Shown: positions 9,360 to 19,630, counted from the first letter of the stretch. The stretch is DNA of 64,000 nt from CAWKAO01 sp963847665 (GCA_963847665.1 CAWKAO010000002.1:372001-436000), one strand, 5' to 3'. Made by a program: numbers and translations. Notes: generated from the letters alone by a model not told the origin.

Positions 9360-10634
9360 ATAGCAGAATCAAAGAATTATAATTTTGAAAGTTATCAGAT
9401 AACAGAACTTGACAATGGTTTACGAATAATAAGCGAGACGATACCGCATTTCAGGTCAATATCTTTAGGTTTCTGGATACCAGCAGGATCCAGAAACGAA
9501 GAGATCGGTAATAATGGCATCACCCATTTAATAGAGCATCTTCTTTTTAAAGGAACCAAAAAAAGGACAAACAGGGATATTGCTATCGCTTTTGATTCTC
9601 TCGGTGCAGAATTCAATGCTTTTACAGATAAGGAAAACAGCTGTATTTATGCTGATTTTATAGATACACATCTTGAAAAATGCCTGGAAATACTCTTTGA
9701 TGTACTGACCAATCCTTCGTTTTTACCGGATAATATAAAGCTGGAAAAAAAAGTGGTGATGGAGGAGTTAAAGATGGTCAAAGATAATCCTTCAGATGAT
9801 ATTTTTAATTATTTCTATAAAATAATCTTTAGAAATCATCCATTAAGTCTTTCCATACTGGGTACAGTCAAATCACTAAAAACACTTTATGCGCCAAACA
9901 TAAGGGATTATTTCAATAAGAATTTTCACCTTAATGGAGTAGTGCTTTCTGCAGCCGGGAACATAGATCATAAAGATCTTGTAAATAGAGTAAGGGAAAA
10001 TATTGAGGGTTATACAAATGGAAATACAAGGAAAGCTAGAATAGCAAGCGATACTTTTTATAAGATCGCTAACAAGAGGTATGACAGCAAGACAGAAGCG
10101 AGCCATATTTGCTATGGTGGGCCGGGCTGCAGCAGGGACAGTACCGACAGATATCCGTTGTCCCTTTTTACAAATATTCTTGGAGGAAGTATGAGCAGCA
10201 GATTATTCCAGAAGATCAGAGAGGACAAAGGATTATCTTATACTATATTTGCCAGTAATTCACAGTATGCTGATGCCGGAGTCATTATAATATATGCTGC
10301 AACATCTCCTTCTTCTGTAAATAAGGTAATGGATCTTATTAAAAAGGAGATAAAAAGCATCAAGAAAGACGGGATCAAGCAGGAGGAGCTCGATATTGCC
10401 CGGGAAAATACAAAGGGAAACATTGTACTTGGAGTCGAAGATATAAGTTCAAGGATGTTCAGGTTGGGGAAGGCCCTACTTATGGATGGAAAAGTCTTGA
10501 CTATAGATGATATATTAAGAAAAATAGATAATGTGACGATCACGCAGGTAAATGATGCTGTCAATAAATATTTTGATATCGAAAAAATGAGTACAATCGT
10601 TATAGGTAAAAAACAAACCAGGAGACCTAAATGA
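9360..10634 (+). CDS. M16 family zinc metallopeptidase, no canonical start codon
   Basis: A processing-peptidase-like M16 protein of about 424 residues. The zinc motif HxxEH is clear (THLIEHLLFKGT, bases about 9520-9560), with the downstream Glu region NAFTDKENSCIYADF, and the second-half RxxR segment MSSRLFQKIREDKGLSYTI. It is the usual M16 gene between pnp and dapB (compare B. subtilis mlpA). Homology begins at least 130 codons before the first in-frame GTG (9753), so that GTG cannot be the start. The frame opens after a TAA at 9351, with no ATG, GTG or TTG until 9753. A Shine-Dalgarno GAGG (9346-9349) lies ten bases before ATA at 9360, the best start available unless a base is miscalled. 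The stop overlaps dapB (ATGA). Confidence 0.88.
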   Translation: MAESKNYNFESYQITELDNGLRIISETIPHFRSISLGFWIPAGSRNEEIGNNGITHLIEHLLFKGTKKRTNRDIAIAFDSLGAEFNAFTDKENSCIYADFIDTHLEKCLEILFDVLTNPSFLPDNIKLEKKVVMEELKMVKDNPSDDIFNYFYKIIFRNHPLSLSILGTVKSLKTLYAPNIRDYFNKNFHLNGVVLSAAGNIDHKDLVNRVRENIEGYTNGNTRKARIASDTFYKIANKRYDSKTEASHICYGGPGCSRDSTDRYPLSLFTNILGGSMSSRLFQKIREDKGLSYTIFASNSQYADAGVIIIYAATSPSSVNKVMDLIKKEIKSIKKDGIKQEELDIARENTKGNIVLGVEDISSRMFRLGKALLMDGKVLTIDDILRKIDNVTITQVNDAVNKYFDIEKMSTIVIGKKQTRRPK

Positions 10635-11428
10635 AAAGGATAGTGGTATTTGGCATTTGCGGTAATACTGGAAGTGCAATAACCAGGGAATTGTTAAAAG
10701 AGACCAGCATAGAAGTCGTTGGAGGATTTGATAAAAAAAATCCAGGAGAAGATATAGGGATCTTGCTTGGTATCGGTCCGGTCGGCAAAAATGTTTACAC
10801 CAATTATGATGATGTACTGGCACTGAGACCTGGCCTGTTAATAGATTTTACCAGTGCTGAAATTGCAGGTAATACCATAAGATGGGCACAGAAAAACAAC
10901 ATTGATATCATAGTTGGGACTACCGGTTTTAGTAAAGAAGAAATCCAGATTTTCAGTAATGACGCTGAAACGGCAAGTAGTAAGGTTTTTCTTGTCCCTA
11001 ATTTTTCAATCGGTGCAGTTATCATGATGAAACTCGCCTCCCTGATATCACCTTATTTTGAAAACTGCGAGATCATCGAGCTGCATCATGATAAAAAGAA
11101 AGATGCGCCTTCCGGTACTTCAATACAGACTGCAGAAAAAATCGCAGAAATAAATATTTTTAATGAAAAAAGATTAAAGGACAGTGAAAAAGAAAATCTC
11201 CAAGGAAGCAGGGGATCATTTTATGAAGGGATTCACATACATAGTATAAGGTTGCCCGGCCTTATAGCTCACCAGCAGGTCTTATTTGGTGCATTGGGCC
11301 AGACTTTGTCTTTAAGGCATGATACAACAGATAGAACGGCCTTTTATCCCGGGGTACTTATGGCCATCAAAAAAATAGACAGTCTTTCAAATTTTACATA
11401 TGGATTAGATAAAATTTTGGAATTATAG
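10631..11428 (+). CDS. dapB: 4-hydroxy-tetrahydrodipicolinate reductase
   Basis: DapB reduces the DapA product to tetrahydrodipicolinate in lysine/diaminopimelate synthesis. The nucleotide-binding loop is FGICGNTGSAI at the N-terminus. The family signature ELHHDKKKDAPSGTS (about residues 153-167) carries the catalytic His pair and Lys. Length (265) is normal. The ATG overlaps the M16 peptidase stop, and dapA follows 41 bases later, making a dapBA unit. Confidence 0.96.
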   Translation: MKRIVVFGICGNTGSAITRELLKETSIEVVGGFDKKNPGEDIGILLGIGPVGKNVYTNYDDVLALRPGLLIDFTSAEIAGNTIRWAQKNNIDIIVGTTGFSKEEIQIFSNDAETASSKVFLVPNFSIGAVIMMKLASLISPYFENCEIIELHHDKKKDAPSGTSIQTAEKIAEINIFNEKRLKDSEKENLQGSRGSFYEGIHIHSIRLPGLIAHQQVLFGALGQTLSLRHDTTDRTAFYPGVLMAIKKIDSLSNFTYGLDKILEL

Positions 11429-11469
11429 TAAATTAATAATGTTATAATAATATAAGGGAAGGAGTAAAC

Positions 11470-12348
11470 ATGGATTTTGGTCAACTGGTCACTGCAATGG
11501 TTACTCCCTTTAAAAAAGACTTCAGTTTGGACCTAAAATCAACCGGAAGACTGATAGAACATCTTATAAAAAACGGCAGTGATTCGATTCTTCTTTCCGG
11601 TACGACGGGTGAATCACCGACACTCACGGACGAGGAAAAAATAGAACTTTTTGATTATTGCGTAAAAAATTTTGGTGAAAAAGTAAAGTTCATTGCCGGA
11701 ACCGGTTCAAATGGTACAAGACACTCTATAGAGCTGTCCAGGGAAGCAAAAAAAATAGGAGTGGACGGTCTTCTACTTGTGACACCCTATTATAATAAAC
11801 CAGGACAATTTGGCATTTTTAAACATTTTGAAGCGATTGCCGCAGAAGTCGATCTTCCCATAATATTATATAATGTCCCTTCGAGGACATCGTGCAATAT
11901 TGATGCAGATACTACAATAAAACTTTCAAAAATAAGAAACATCATCGGTATCAAGGAAGCAAGCACTGACTTCAGGCAGATCGCGGAGATAATCAGAAAT
12001 ACAGATAACGATTTTATTGTGTATAGCGGTAACGATGGCGACACGCTCCCCATGCTTTCACTTGGTTCTTATGGAGTTATAAGCGTGGCCTCACATCTGG
12101 TTGGAAATCAAATAAAAAAAATGATCACTTCTTTTAAAAAAGGTGACGTGATCGAGGCAGCGAAACTACATAACTGGCTTTTGGATATCTTCTACGGTAT
12201 CTTCATTGTTGCAAATCCAGTGCCCATAAAAAAAGCGCTGGATCTGGCAGGGATATCTGCTGGTCCCGCAAGACTTCCTTTGTGTGATATGGATCCACAA
12301 GAATTAGAAAGGTTCAAACAGATCCTTATAAAATATGATCTGATATGA
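11470..12348 (+). CDS. dapA: 4-hydroxy-tetrahydrodipicolinate synthase
   Basis: DapA condenses pyruvate and aspartate semialdehyde, the first committed step to lysine and diaminopimelate. This TIM-barrel aldolase shows GTTGESPTL near residue 44, the catalytic Tyr in TPYYNKP, the RTSCNI loop, and the Schiff-base Lys in GIKEAS near 162. Length (292) is normal. A good ribosome binding site, GGAAGGAG, precedes the ATG. Confidence 0.96.
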   Translation: MDFGQLVTAMVTPFKKDFSLDLKSTGRLIEHLIKNGSDSILLSGTTGESPTLTDEEKIELFDYCVKNFGEKVKFIAGTGSNGTRHSIELSREAKKIGVDGLLLVTPYYNKPGQFGIFKHFEAIAAEVDLPIILYNVPSRTSCNIDADTTIKLSKIRNIIGIKEASTDFRQIAEIIRNTDNDFIVYSGNDGDTLPMLSLGSYGVISVASHLVGNQIKKMITSFKKGDVIEAAKLHNWLLDIFYGIFIVANPVPIKKALDLAGISAGPARLPLCDMDPQELERFKQILIKYDLI

Positions 12349-12360
12349 GGGTATAAGATT

Positions 12361-14052
12361 ATGACAAAAAAAAGCAGTTTGAAAATAACTTTTCTGGGTG
12401 GATTAAACGAAGTCGGAAAAAATATAATGGTACTGGAAAAAGACAATAATATTATTGTCATCGACTGCGGAGTAAGTTTTCCAGATGATTGCCTGCCAGG
12501 TATAGACTTTCTTATTCCGGATTTTTCATACCTTAAGAAGAATGCTTCTAAAATAAAAGCAATCATCTTTACGCATGGGCATGAAGACCATATCGGAGCA
12601 CTACCATACCTATTGAAAGAAACATCACCGGTAAAATTCTCCTTATATGCCACGAAGCTTACCACCGGACTTATCAATGCTAAATTAAATGGAAATCTCT
12701 TAAACGAAAGACTCAATTTCAATGAAATAGATACAAACAAAAGACTTACACTTGGCCCTTTTGAGATGGAGTTCTTCAGGGTGAACCACAGTATTCCTGA
12801 TAATGTAGGGATAATAATAAGGACAGACATAGGAAATATAGTACATTCAGGTGATTTTAAGTTTGACCAGTACCCGATAGATGGTGTAGTCACAGAATTT
12901 GCAAAATTAGCAGATGCGGGGAGGGAAGGTACCCTGGCCCTTTTTTGTGACAGTACAAATGCGGAAGAAGAAGGATATACTCTTCCTGAAAGAGAAGTAG
13001 GAAAAACGCTTCATGAAAAATTTTTAAAAGCGGATAAAAGGATAATCGTCGCTACTTTTTCTTCACATGTCCACAGGATCCAGCAGGTATTTGATGTTGC
13101 CAAGCGTTTTGACAGAAAAGTAGCTGCTTCTGGCAGGACAATGTTAAAGACCATAAGAATAGCATCAGAACTGGGTTTCCTGAAGATCCCGGATGATACT
13201 ATAATACCGATAACTAAAATAGATGATTTCCCCCTTAAAAAAATAGTGCTTCTATCTACAGGCAGCCAGGGTGAACCCCTGTCAGCTTTGAGAAAGATGT
13301 CTCTTGATGAACATCCGAAGGTCAAGATAATCAGAGGTGACATGGTGATCATATCTGCGTCTCCTATCCCGGGAAATGAAAACGCAGTCTCCAGTACGAT
13401 CAATATGCTTTTGAAGCAGGGTGCAGAAGTATTTTATGAATCGATTGCGGGAGTACATGTTTCAGGGCATGCACAGAAGGAAGAGATAAAGATGATGATA
13501 AATCTTGTCAAGCCACAATATTTTATTCCAATACATGGGGAATACAAGCATCGAAAACAAAATGCAGAGATCGCTTTAAATATAGGATTACCCCAAAGCA
13601 ATATTTTACTTGCACAGGATGGGGATTCTATAAAAATGAATAAAGATTTTTGCAAAATATCAAATTCCTTTAATCTCCAGAATATATATATTGATGGTAT
13701 CGGTTCAGGCAATACACAGGATATGGTACTAAAAGACAGGAAAATGCTTTCCCGGAGTGGTGTTATTTTTATGTCAGTGGCATTGGACTCACAAAAGCGC
13801 CAGATCTATAATGAACCTGAGTTTGTGCTAAGGGGAGTTACCTACATGGAAGATTTCAGGCAAATAATAGAAGAAGCAAAAAATATAGTAAAAGATCAGA
13901 TATCAAAAAACTTTCAATCAAATAACACAAACTGTTCCATAATGGAAAAAAATATCTCTGAGGTGGTCGAAAAATTTATTTTAAAAAAAGTCAGAGTTAG
14001 ACCTATAATAATATCTACCATAATCGATATCGGTTTGCAGAATAAATCGTAG
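12361..14052 (+). CDS. rnj: Ribonuclease J
   Basis: RNase J is a beta-CASP metallo-beta-lactamase with 5'-3' exo- and endoribonuclease activity, central to RNA turnover in bacteria without RNase E. The catalytic motif HGHEDHIG lies near residue 74, and HSGDFKFDQ near 162. Beta-CASP motifs include the FCDSTNAE stretch, SSHVHRIQQ, and the C-terminal HVSGHAQKEE and PIHGEYKH segments. The length of 563 is typical. It follows dapA by 12 bases and precedes ftsK, the conserved dapA-rnj-ftsK order. Confidence 0.96.
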   Translation: MTKKSSLKITFLGGLNEVGKNIMVLEKDNNIIVIDCGVSFPDDCLPGIDFLIPDFSYLKKNASKIKAIIFTHGHEDHIGALPYLLKETSPVKFSLYATKLTTGLINAKLNGNLLNERLNFNEIDTNKRLTLGPFEMEFFRVNHSIPDNVGIIIRTDIGNIVHSGDFKFDQYPIDGVVTEFAKLADAGREGTLALFCDSTNAEEEGYTLPEREVGKTLHEKFLKADKRIIVATFSSHVHRIQQVFDVAKRFDRKVAASGRTMLKTIRIASELGFLKIPDDTIIPITKIDDFPLKKIVLLSTGSQGEPLSALRKMSLDEHPKVKIIRGDMVIISASPIPGNENAVSSTINMLLKQGAEVFYESIAGVHVSGHAQKEEIKMMINLVKPQYFIPIHGEYKHRKQNAEIALNIGLPQSNILLAQDGDSIKMNKDFCKISNSFNLQNIYIDGIGSGNTQDMVLKDRKMLSRSGVIFMSVALDSQKRQIYNEPEFVLRGVTYMEDFRQIIEEAKNIVKDQISKNFQSNNTNCSIMEKNISEVVEKFILKKVRVRPIIISTIIDIGLQNKS

Positions 14053-14104
14053 CAATATTAAATAACTGTAAAACAAACATTTTAAAAAAATATCTTGGGA
14101 CAAA

Positions 14105-16441
14105 ATGTTTGATAAAAAAAATAGAAAAAAAAGTAGTAAAAACAAAAATAATTCCGGGAGTAAGAACATCGGCACTCAAAATTCAAAAAAAAGAAACGGT
14201 ACCCCTCAGAAAAGGCAGTATGTAAACAGAAGATCTGAAGTATATGGAATTATTATCATTACCCTCTCAATACTTGTATTCCTGAGCTTTTTCAATTTTG
14301 GAAGACCGGGTATTGTTACAGGTTATTTAAATAATTTTTTTACATATATCTTTGGAATAACAAAATACCTATTTGCAATCCTTCTTCTTACATGGGGTAT
14401 AAGTTTTTTTATTAAAAGAATAAGAAATCTTCCATCAAGTTTTGGATGGGGTTTTATACTTATATATATTGCTGCTTCAGGCCTTGTCAGTAATAATTTC
14501 AAATATACTGATGTATTTGATCCGATAATTGTAAAAACACGTGGTGGTATATTAGGTGCAGGCGTATTTTATGGATTATTCAGGCTCGTGGGTTCACTTG
14601 GGGCGATAATCATACTTGTTGTATTGATAATCATCGGACTATTAATAGTCACCAGGTTATCTATTATTGGAGTCGGTAAAAAGATCAGAGATAGAACCGA
14701 CGAAGACAGAAAGATCAAAAATGGAAGAGTACCCGGAACTGCTGCTGTATCAAGGCCTCCCTTAAAAGAGCTTACATTGAAGGACAATACAATATCTGTC
14801 GATCCTCGCAAAAGATTGCAAAATGGGATCGAGTTAAATGGAAAAAATGATATTGGTCCAAAAAATGATGGCAGGATGCCCAAAATAATCAGTTTTGATG
14901 AAAAGCAGAAAAACAGGGGTGTCTATAATGGTGAAAAAGCTTTAAAAAGTGATAGCGGCCAGCTAAAAATACCCATAACAGATGACAGGGATATAGATGC
15001 AAATTACAGGCTGCCCCCAGTCAGTATATTAAAGAAATCAGATTCACTCTCACCAAAACTGTATAAGCAGAGTGCAGCTGAGAACGTGAAGACATTAAAC
15101 AAGCTGTTTTATTATTTTAACCTACCGGCAAAAATAGCATCAGTTACGCGCGGACCATCAATAACACTGTATGAGGTGACACTTTCGCAGGGAGTAAAGG
15201 TTTCAAAGCTACTGAGCCTGGAAGACGATTTTTGCGTTGCGCTCGGGTCACCAGACCTGCGGTTTTTAACTCCTATTCCGGGCAAATCAGCCATAGGTAT
15301 AGAGGTACCCAACAAAATAAGAAGTCTCGTAACCCTAGGTGATATCTTCAGCCGAAATGATAAAACTCTTATGGATGACCTGCTTACTGTCCCGCTTGGC
15401 AAGAATTTTTCAGGAGAAGTGGTAAATATGACCATAAATAATATGCCGCATATCCTGATAGCTGGTGCTACAAATTCCGGGAAGAGCGTCTGCCTTAATA
15501 CGATAATAACTTCACTTCTGATGAAAATAAAACCGGGCCAGGTAAAGCTCATAATGATAGACCCGAAGATGGTAGAACTATCTATTTATAACGGCATACC
15601 ACATCTTCTGGCTCCTGTCATAGTGGACCCGAGAAAGGCGGCTTCAGTACTCTCGTGGGCCCTTGAAGAGATGAAAAACAGATTTCAACTTCTGCTGGAT
15701 TATAATTGCAAGACACTGGAAGAATATAACTTCATGGTCAAGAAGGATTCAAACAAGGATCCGGAATTAAAACAGCTTCCTTACATACTTATAATAATAG
15801 ATGAGCTTGCAGATCTTATGATGGTGGCCGCATCTGAAGTGGAAGACAGTATTTGCAGGATCGCGCAGATGGCGAGAGCAGTGGGAATACACCTGATAAT
15901 CTCGACCCAGAAACCTGTTGTAAAAATATTGACCGGCCTCATCAAGACAAACATTCCAGCCAGGATAGCATTCAGGGTGACTGACAATACAGACTCAAGG
16001 GTAATCCTTGAGCATAGTGGAGCTGAAAAGCTTATCGGGAAAGGCGACATGCTTTATCTTTCACCACAGGGCAACAGACCGGAACGCCTGCAGTGCGCCT
16101 TTGTGACTTCAAAGGAAATAGGCCTTATAACAAGTTATATAAAAAACCAGATGAAAACAGAATATCTCCCTGAGATAACTGACCGGATAACCAGAAGAGA
16201 GGAAAGAATAGTCGACGAAGATGAGCTTCTCATTGATGCACTTCAAGTAATAATAGACGCCGGGCATGCATCTGCCTCACTGCTTCAGAGAAGGTTAAGG
16301 CTTGGCTATGCAAGAGCAGCAAGAATAATCGACCAGCTTGAGGAGAGAGATTATATCGGAGGCTATGACGGAAGCAAACCGAGGGATGTATTGATCTCAA
16401 GGGAAGAGTTTGAAGACATACTCCAGGGAAAAAGCAAATGA
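14105..16441 (+). CDS. ftsK: DNA translocase FtsK/SpoIIIE
   Basis: FtsK is a septum-anchored dsDNA pump that clears the chromosome from the division site. The 778-residue protein starts with a basic, Asn/Lys-rich tail, then about four transmembrane segments (about residues 45-185), a linker, and the motor. The Walker A motif is GATNSGKSV near residue 452, and Walker B is LIIIDELADLM near 560. The C-terminal winged-helix gamma domain, which reads KOPS-like DNA signals, covers about 710-775 (HASASLLQRRLRLGYARAAR). The stop overlaps cinA (ATGA). Confidence 0.95.
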   Translation: MFDKKNRKKSSKNKNNSGSKNIGTQNSKKRNGTPQKRQYVNRRSEVYGIIIITLSILVFLSFFNFGRPGIVTGYLNNFFTYIFGITKYLFAILLLTWGISFFIKRIRNLPSSFGWGFILIYIAASGLVSNNFKYTDVFDPIIVKTRGGILGAGVFYGLFRLVGSLGAIIILVVLIIIGLLIVTRLSIIGVGKKIRDRTDEDRKIKNGRVPGTAAVSRPPLKELTLKDNTISVDPRKRLQNGIELNGKNDIGPKNDGRMPKIISFDEKQKNRGVYNGEKALKSDSGQLKIPITDDRDIDANYRLPPVSILKKSDSLSPKLYKQSAAENVKTLNKLFYYFNLPAKIASVTRGPSITLYEVTLSQGVKVSKLLSLEDDFCVALGSPDLRFLTPIPGKSAIGIEVPNKIRSLVTLGDIFSRNDKTLMDDLLTVPLGKNFSGEVVNMTINNMPHILIAGATNSGKSVCLNTIITSLLMKIKPGQVKLIMIDPKMVELSIYNGIPHLLAPVIVDPRKAASVLSWALEEMKNRFQLLLDYNCKTLEEYNFMVKKDSNKDPELKQLPYILIIIDELADLMMVAASEVEDSICRIAQMARAVGIHLIISTQKPVVKILTGLIKTNIPARIAFRVTDNTDSRVILEHSGAEKLIGKGDMLYLSPQGNRPERLQCAFVTSKEIGLITSYIKNQMKTEYLPEITDRITRREERIVDEDELLIDALQVIIDAGHASASLLQRRLRLGYARAARIIDQLEERDYIGGYDGSKPRDVLISREEFEDILQGKSK

Positions 16442-17748
16442 AGTTTTCAATAATCAGCATAGGCACGGAACTCAATCTGGGCCTTATTACTAATACAAAT
16501 TCAAAATATGTTACCGAAAGGCTCACGGACATTGGCCATGAATGTAATTTTATGGTTACAGTAAGAGATATAGAGGAAGACATCTGCAAAGCTATAGGCA
16601 TTTGCATGGGTCTAAGTGATTTTATTATCATAAGCGGGGGACTTGGCCCCACAGATGATGACATGACCAGGGCCGCTGTAGCGAAATATTTTAATATAAG
16701 GTTACAAAAAATAGATTCACTGGATGAATGCAGTCTGAGGTTTTTACAGTACATAAAGAATGACGATTCCATAGACGGGCTTTTAAGACAATCCTATATA
16801 CCTGATTCTGCAATACCATTAAGACCCAGGATAGGAAGTGCCTCAGGTTTTATCCTGAAAACAAATGACTATAAATTTGTTGTTTCGATACCCGGTGTTC
16901 CAAGGGAAATGAGGGACATGTTTGAAAATGATGTCATTCCTTTTATAAATGATTTTTTTAGCTCTAAAAAGAATACTGGACCTAAAACAGATAATTATGT
17001 GAACAACAAAAAAAAAGGTTTCTTAAAAAAGACCATCTTTCTTACGACTGATATCAGTGAAAGCCAGATAGAGATAGTCCTCCATGATAAAAAGAAACTT
17101 GCACTTGACCTGGATATTGATATTGGCATAACTGCAACTCCAGGGCTTACAAAAATAATCTTGATAACAAAGGCCGAAACTGAAAAGAAATGCATTGAAA
17201 AACTTTCTGTTTTTGGAAAAGAGATCAGGCAGTCACTAAAAAATAATATTTATGGGATGGGAGAAGAATCCATCGGTGATAGCATCGGTAAGGCGATAAA
17301 GGCTACAGGTAAAAAGATTTCAATAAGCACTGCAGAATCTATTACGGGTGGGCTTATTTCAAGCCTTATAACTGATACTCCAGGGAGTTCATTATATTTT
17401 AAGGGTTCAATAATCTCTTATAATGATAATGTCAAGGAAAAGCTTCTTGGCATAGATGGGATTCTGATCAAAAAAGAAGGTGCAGTAAGCAGGAAAGTCT
17501 GTCTGGAAATGGCAAGGCAGGCCAAAAAAATATTTGATAGCGATTATGCGGTCAGTGCAACCGGAATCGCCGGGCCTTCCAGCCCTGAAGAAGGAAAAGA
17601 TGTCGGCCTTGTATACTGCTGCATCTTAGGGCCCCTTGATGCAGAAGAATCTTATGAAAGGAAATTTATTGGTACAAGGTCAGATATTAAATTCAGGACA
17701 GCGCAGTTTATTTTGAACAGGTTAAGGCTGTCAATTGGAAAAGTCTAA
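16438..17748 (+). CDS. cinA: Competence/damage-inducible protein CinA (NMN deamidase)
   Basis: CinA has an N-terminal molybdopterin-binding-like (MoCF/COG1058) domain, here about residues 1-170 with IISGGLGPTDDD near 62. Its C-terminal PncC-type domain hydrolyses nicotinamide mononucleotide and is recognised here by STAESITGGLISSLIT near 300 and ATGIAGPSSPEEGKDVG near 380. The 436-residue length is normal. The ATG overlaps the ftsK stop. The pgsA gene often located between ftsK and cinA is missing here; recA follows after thpR, matching the usual cinA-recA association. Confidence 0.93.
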   Translation: MKFSIISIGTELNLGLITNTNSKYVTERLTDIGHECNFMVTVRDIEEDICKAIGICMGLSDFIIISGGLGPTDDDMTRAAVAKYFNIRLQKIDSLDECSLRFLQYIKNDDSIDGLLRQSYIPDSAIPLRPRIGSASGFILKTNDYKFVVSIPGVPREMRDMFENDVIPFINDFFSSKKNTGPKTDNYVNNKKKGFLKKTIFLTTDISESQIEIVLHDKKKLALDLDIDIGITATPGLTKIILITKAETEKKCIEKLSVFGKEIRQSLKNNIYGMGEESIGDSIGKAIKATGKKISISTAESITGGLISSLITDTPGSSLYFKGSIISYNDNVKEKLLGIDGILIKKEGAVSRKVCLEMARQAKKIFDSDYAVSATGIAGPSSPEEGKDVGLVYCCILGPLDAEESYERKFIGTRSDIKFRTAQFILNRLRLSIGKV

Positions 17749-17808
17749 ATATTTTTTATGTTTTCATATATAAGATAGCCCGAATAAGATCATAGACGTT
17801 TTTATATA

Positions 17809-18384
17809 ATGGGTACAGAAGAGAAAATAAAAAAAAGACTTTTTATTGCTGTCGACCTCCCTGAAGAAGTGAAATCAGATCTATATGATAGAGCAAAACA
17901 CCTATCAACAATTGATCGTGACATAAGACCTGTAACCCTATCCAACATCCACCTGACTTTAAGATTTCTGGGCCCGACTTTACCGGGAAGTGTCAAAAAG
18001 ATATCAGATGCAGTAAAAAGAACTGCTTTAGAGATCAGGAAGTTTGACTTTACCCTCGGAGAAGGCCTGGGAGCTTTTCCGGATACATTGCATGCAAGGA
18101 TAATATTTGTACCGGTAAGGTCGGGTGAAGAAGATCTGAAGGCTCTATTTGTCAGGCTGGAAGAAAACCTCAGTAAGGTCAAGATCAGGAAAGAAAAAAG
18201 AAAGTTCATCTCACATCTGACTGTAGCAAGGATCAAAAATTTTAAAAATATAACAGATTTATTTAAGAACTTGGAAATCAAGGAGTATGTTAAAATCAAA
18301 TGTGAGAAGATAACTATTTTTGAAAGTTTATTAAAACCAACCGGGGCTGAGTATGTCATTCTAAGTGAATTTGAATTAAAATAA
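17809..18384 (+). CDS. thpR: RNA 2',3'-cyclic phosphodiesterase (2H family, LigT/ThpR)
   Basis: The 191-residue product is a 2H-superfamily phosphoesterase, with the two paired motifs HLTLRFLG (about residue 46) and HLTVARIK (about residue 137). Homologues open 2',3'-cyclic phosphate ends of RNA, and some ligate tRNA halves in vitro. It lies between cinA and recA, a common context in Clostridia and Actinobacteria. No convincing Shine-Dalgarno precedes the ATG at 17809. Confidence 0.92.
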   Translation: MGTEEKIKKRLFIAVDLPEEVKSDLYDRAKHLSTIDRDIRPVTLSNIHLTLRFLGPTLPGSVKKISDAVKRTALEIRKFDFTLGEGLGAFPDTLHARIIFVPVRSGEEDLKALFVRLEENLSKVKIRKEKRKFISHLTVARIKNFKNITDLFKNLEIKEYVKIKCEKITIFESLLKPTGAEYVILSEFELK

Positions 18385-18484
18385 TATTATTGATTGCTTG
18401 CAATCAAAGTGTATAAATGTTAATATGTATAAATATGTAATAGCATAAATAAGATCAACTTTATTCCCGATGGAGGAGAATACT

Positions 18485-19630
18485 ATGGATTTCACTGAGA
18501 GAGAAAAGGTTCTGGAAAATACACTTTCCCAGATAGAGAGGCAGTATGGAAAAGGCGCCATTATGAAAATGGGCGATTTTGACATATCTATGGGGATTTC
18601 TTCGATACCTACAGGATCTATTGAACTTGATATAGCACTGGGGGTAGGCGGTATCCCTAAAGGAAGGGTAACGGAGATATTCGGTCCAGAGGCTTCTGGC
18701 AAGACAACGCTTGCACTGCATATTATTGCAAATTCCCAGAGAAGTGGAGGGACAGTTGCTTTTATAGACGCAGAACACGCACTCGATCCGGTTTATGCCA
18801 GGGCAGTGGGAGTAAATACAGAAGAACTTCTACTTTCCCAACCGGATAATGGTGAACAGGCGATGGAGATCTGCGAGATCCTCCTGCGCAGCGGTGCATT
18901 AGATGTAATAGTAATAGACTCTGTTGCGGCACTTGTACCAAAAGCTGAGCTCGAAGGAGAAATGGAGGATATGCAGGTCGGCCTGCAGGCAAGATTGATG
19001 TCCAAAGCGCTCAGGAAAATAACCGGTGTTGTAAGCAAGACTAAAACAGCTGTCATCTTTATTAACCAGCTTCGTGAAAAGATCGGGGTAATGTTTGGAA
19101 ACCCGGAAACAACTCCTGGTGGGAGGGCTTTAAAATATTATTCTTCCGTGAGGCTTGATATAAGAAGAATAGACAATTTAAAAGAAGGAACAACTGCTAT
19201 TGGTTCCAGAACGCGAGTCAGGGTCGTTAAAAACAAGGTAGCTCCTCCATTTAAAAATGCTGAATTTGATATTATGTACGGCAAGGGTATATCGAGAGAA
19301 GGCAGCATTATAGACGTGGGTACTGATCTTGGTATCATAGTAAGAAGCGGTTCATGGTATTCATATAATGAAGAAAGGATCGGCCAGGGCAGGGAAAATG
19401 CAAAAGTATTTTTAATGCAAAACAATGATATTTTAGAAGAGATCGAGAGCAGGATAAAAGCCGAGATCGGATTAAAGGATATAAATACACAGGCCAATGA
19501 CCAGAAAAATAAATCTATCGATATAAAAGTTATAGATAAGGAAATTAAGAAAAAACAAAACAATAGAAAAGCAAAAACCTCTGAAAAAGATAACGGGGAT
19601 GAAGTGTCAGGGGAGATCAAATTTCCGTAA
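18485..19630 (+). CDS. recA: Recombinase RecA
   Basis: RecA forms filaments on ssDNA for strand exchange and SOS activation. Walker A is GPEASGKTT near residue 67, and the L1/L2 region includes NQLREKIGVMFGNPETTPGG. The C-terminal tail is long, Lys-rich and low-complexity. An upstream in-frame ATG at 18470 is part of the sequence ATGGAGGAG, so the GGAGGAG there (18472-18478) is better read as the Shine-Dalgarno for ATG 18485, which gives the normal start MDFTEREKVLEN. No recX follows; the rRNA promoter region does. Confidence 0.97.
   Translation: MDFTEREKVLENTLSQIERQYGKGAIMKMGDFDISMGISSIPTGSIELDIALGVGGIPKGRVTEIFGPEASGKTTLALHIIANSQRSGGTVAFIDAEHALDPVYARAVGVNTEELLLSQPDNGEQAMEICEILLRSGALDVIVIDSVAALVPKAELEGEMEDMQVGLQARLMSKALRKITGVVSKTKTAVIFINQLREKIGVMFGNPETTPGGRALKYYSSVRLDIRRIDNLKEGTTAIGSRTRVRVVKNKVAPPFKNAEFDIMYGKGISREGSIIDVGTDLGIIVRSGSWYSYNEERIGQGRENAKVFLMQNNDILEEIESRIKAEIGLKDINTQANDQKNKSIDIKVIDKEIKKKQNNRKAKTSEKDNGDEVSGEIKFP

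Noticed and set aside
17804..17809. TATAAT just before thpR as a -10 box
   Set aside because: It overlaps the first base of the ATG, so transcription would start inside the gene; a leaderless start is not compatible with that spacing.
18470..18484. Upstream in-frame ATG for recA
   Set aside because: The ATGGAGGAG contains the Shine-Dalgarno for the ATG at 18485, which gives the normal RecA N-terminus.
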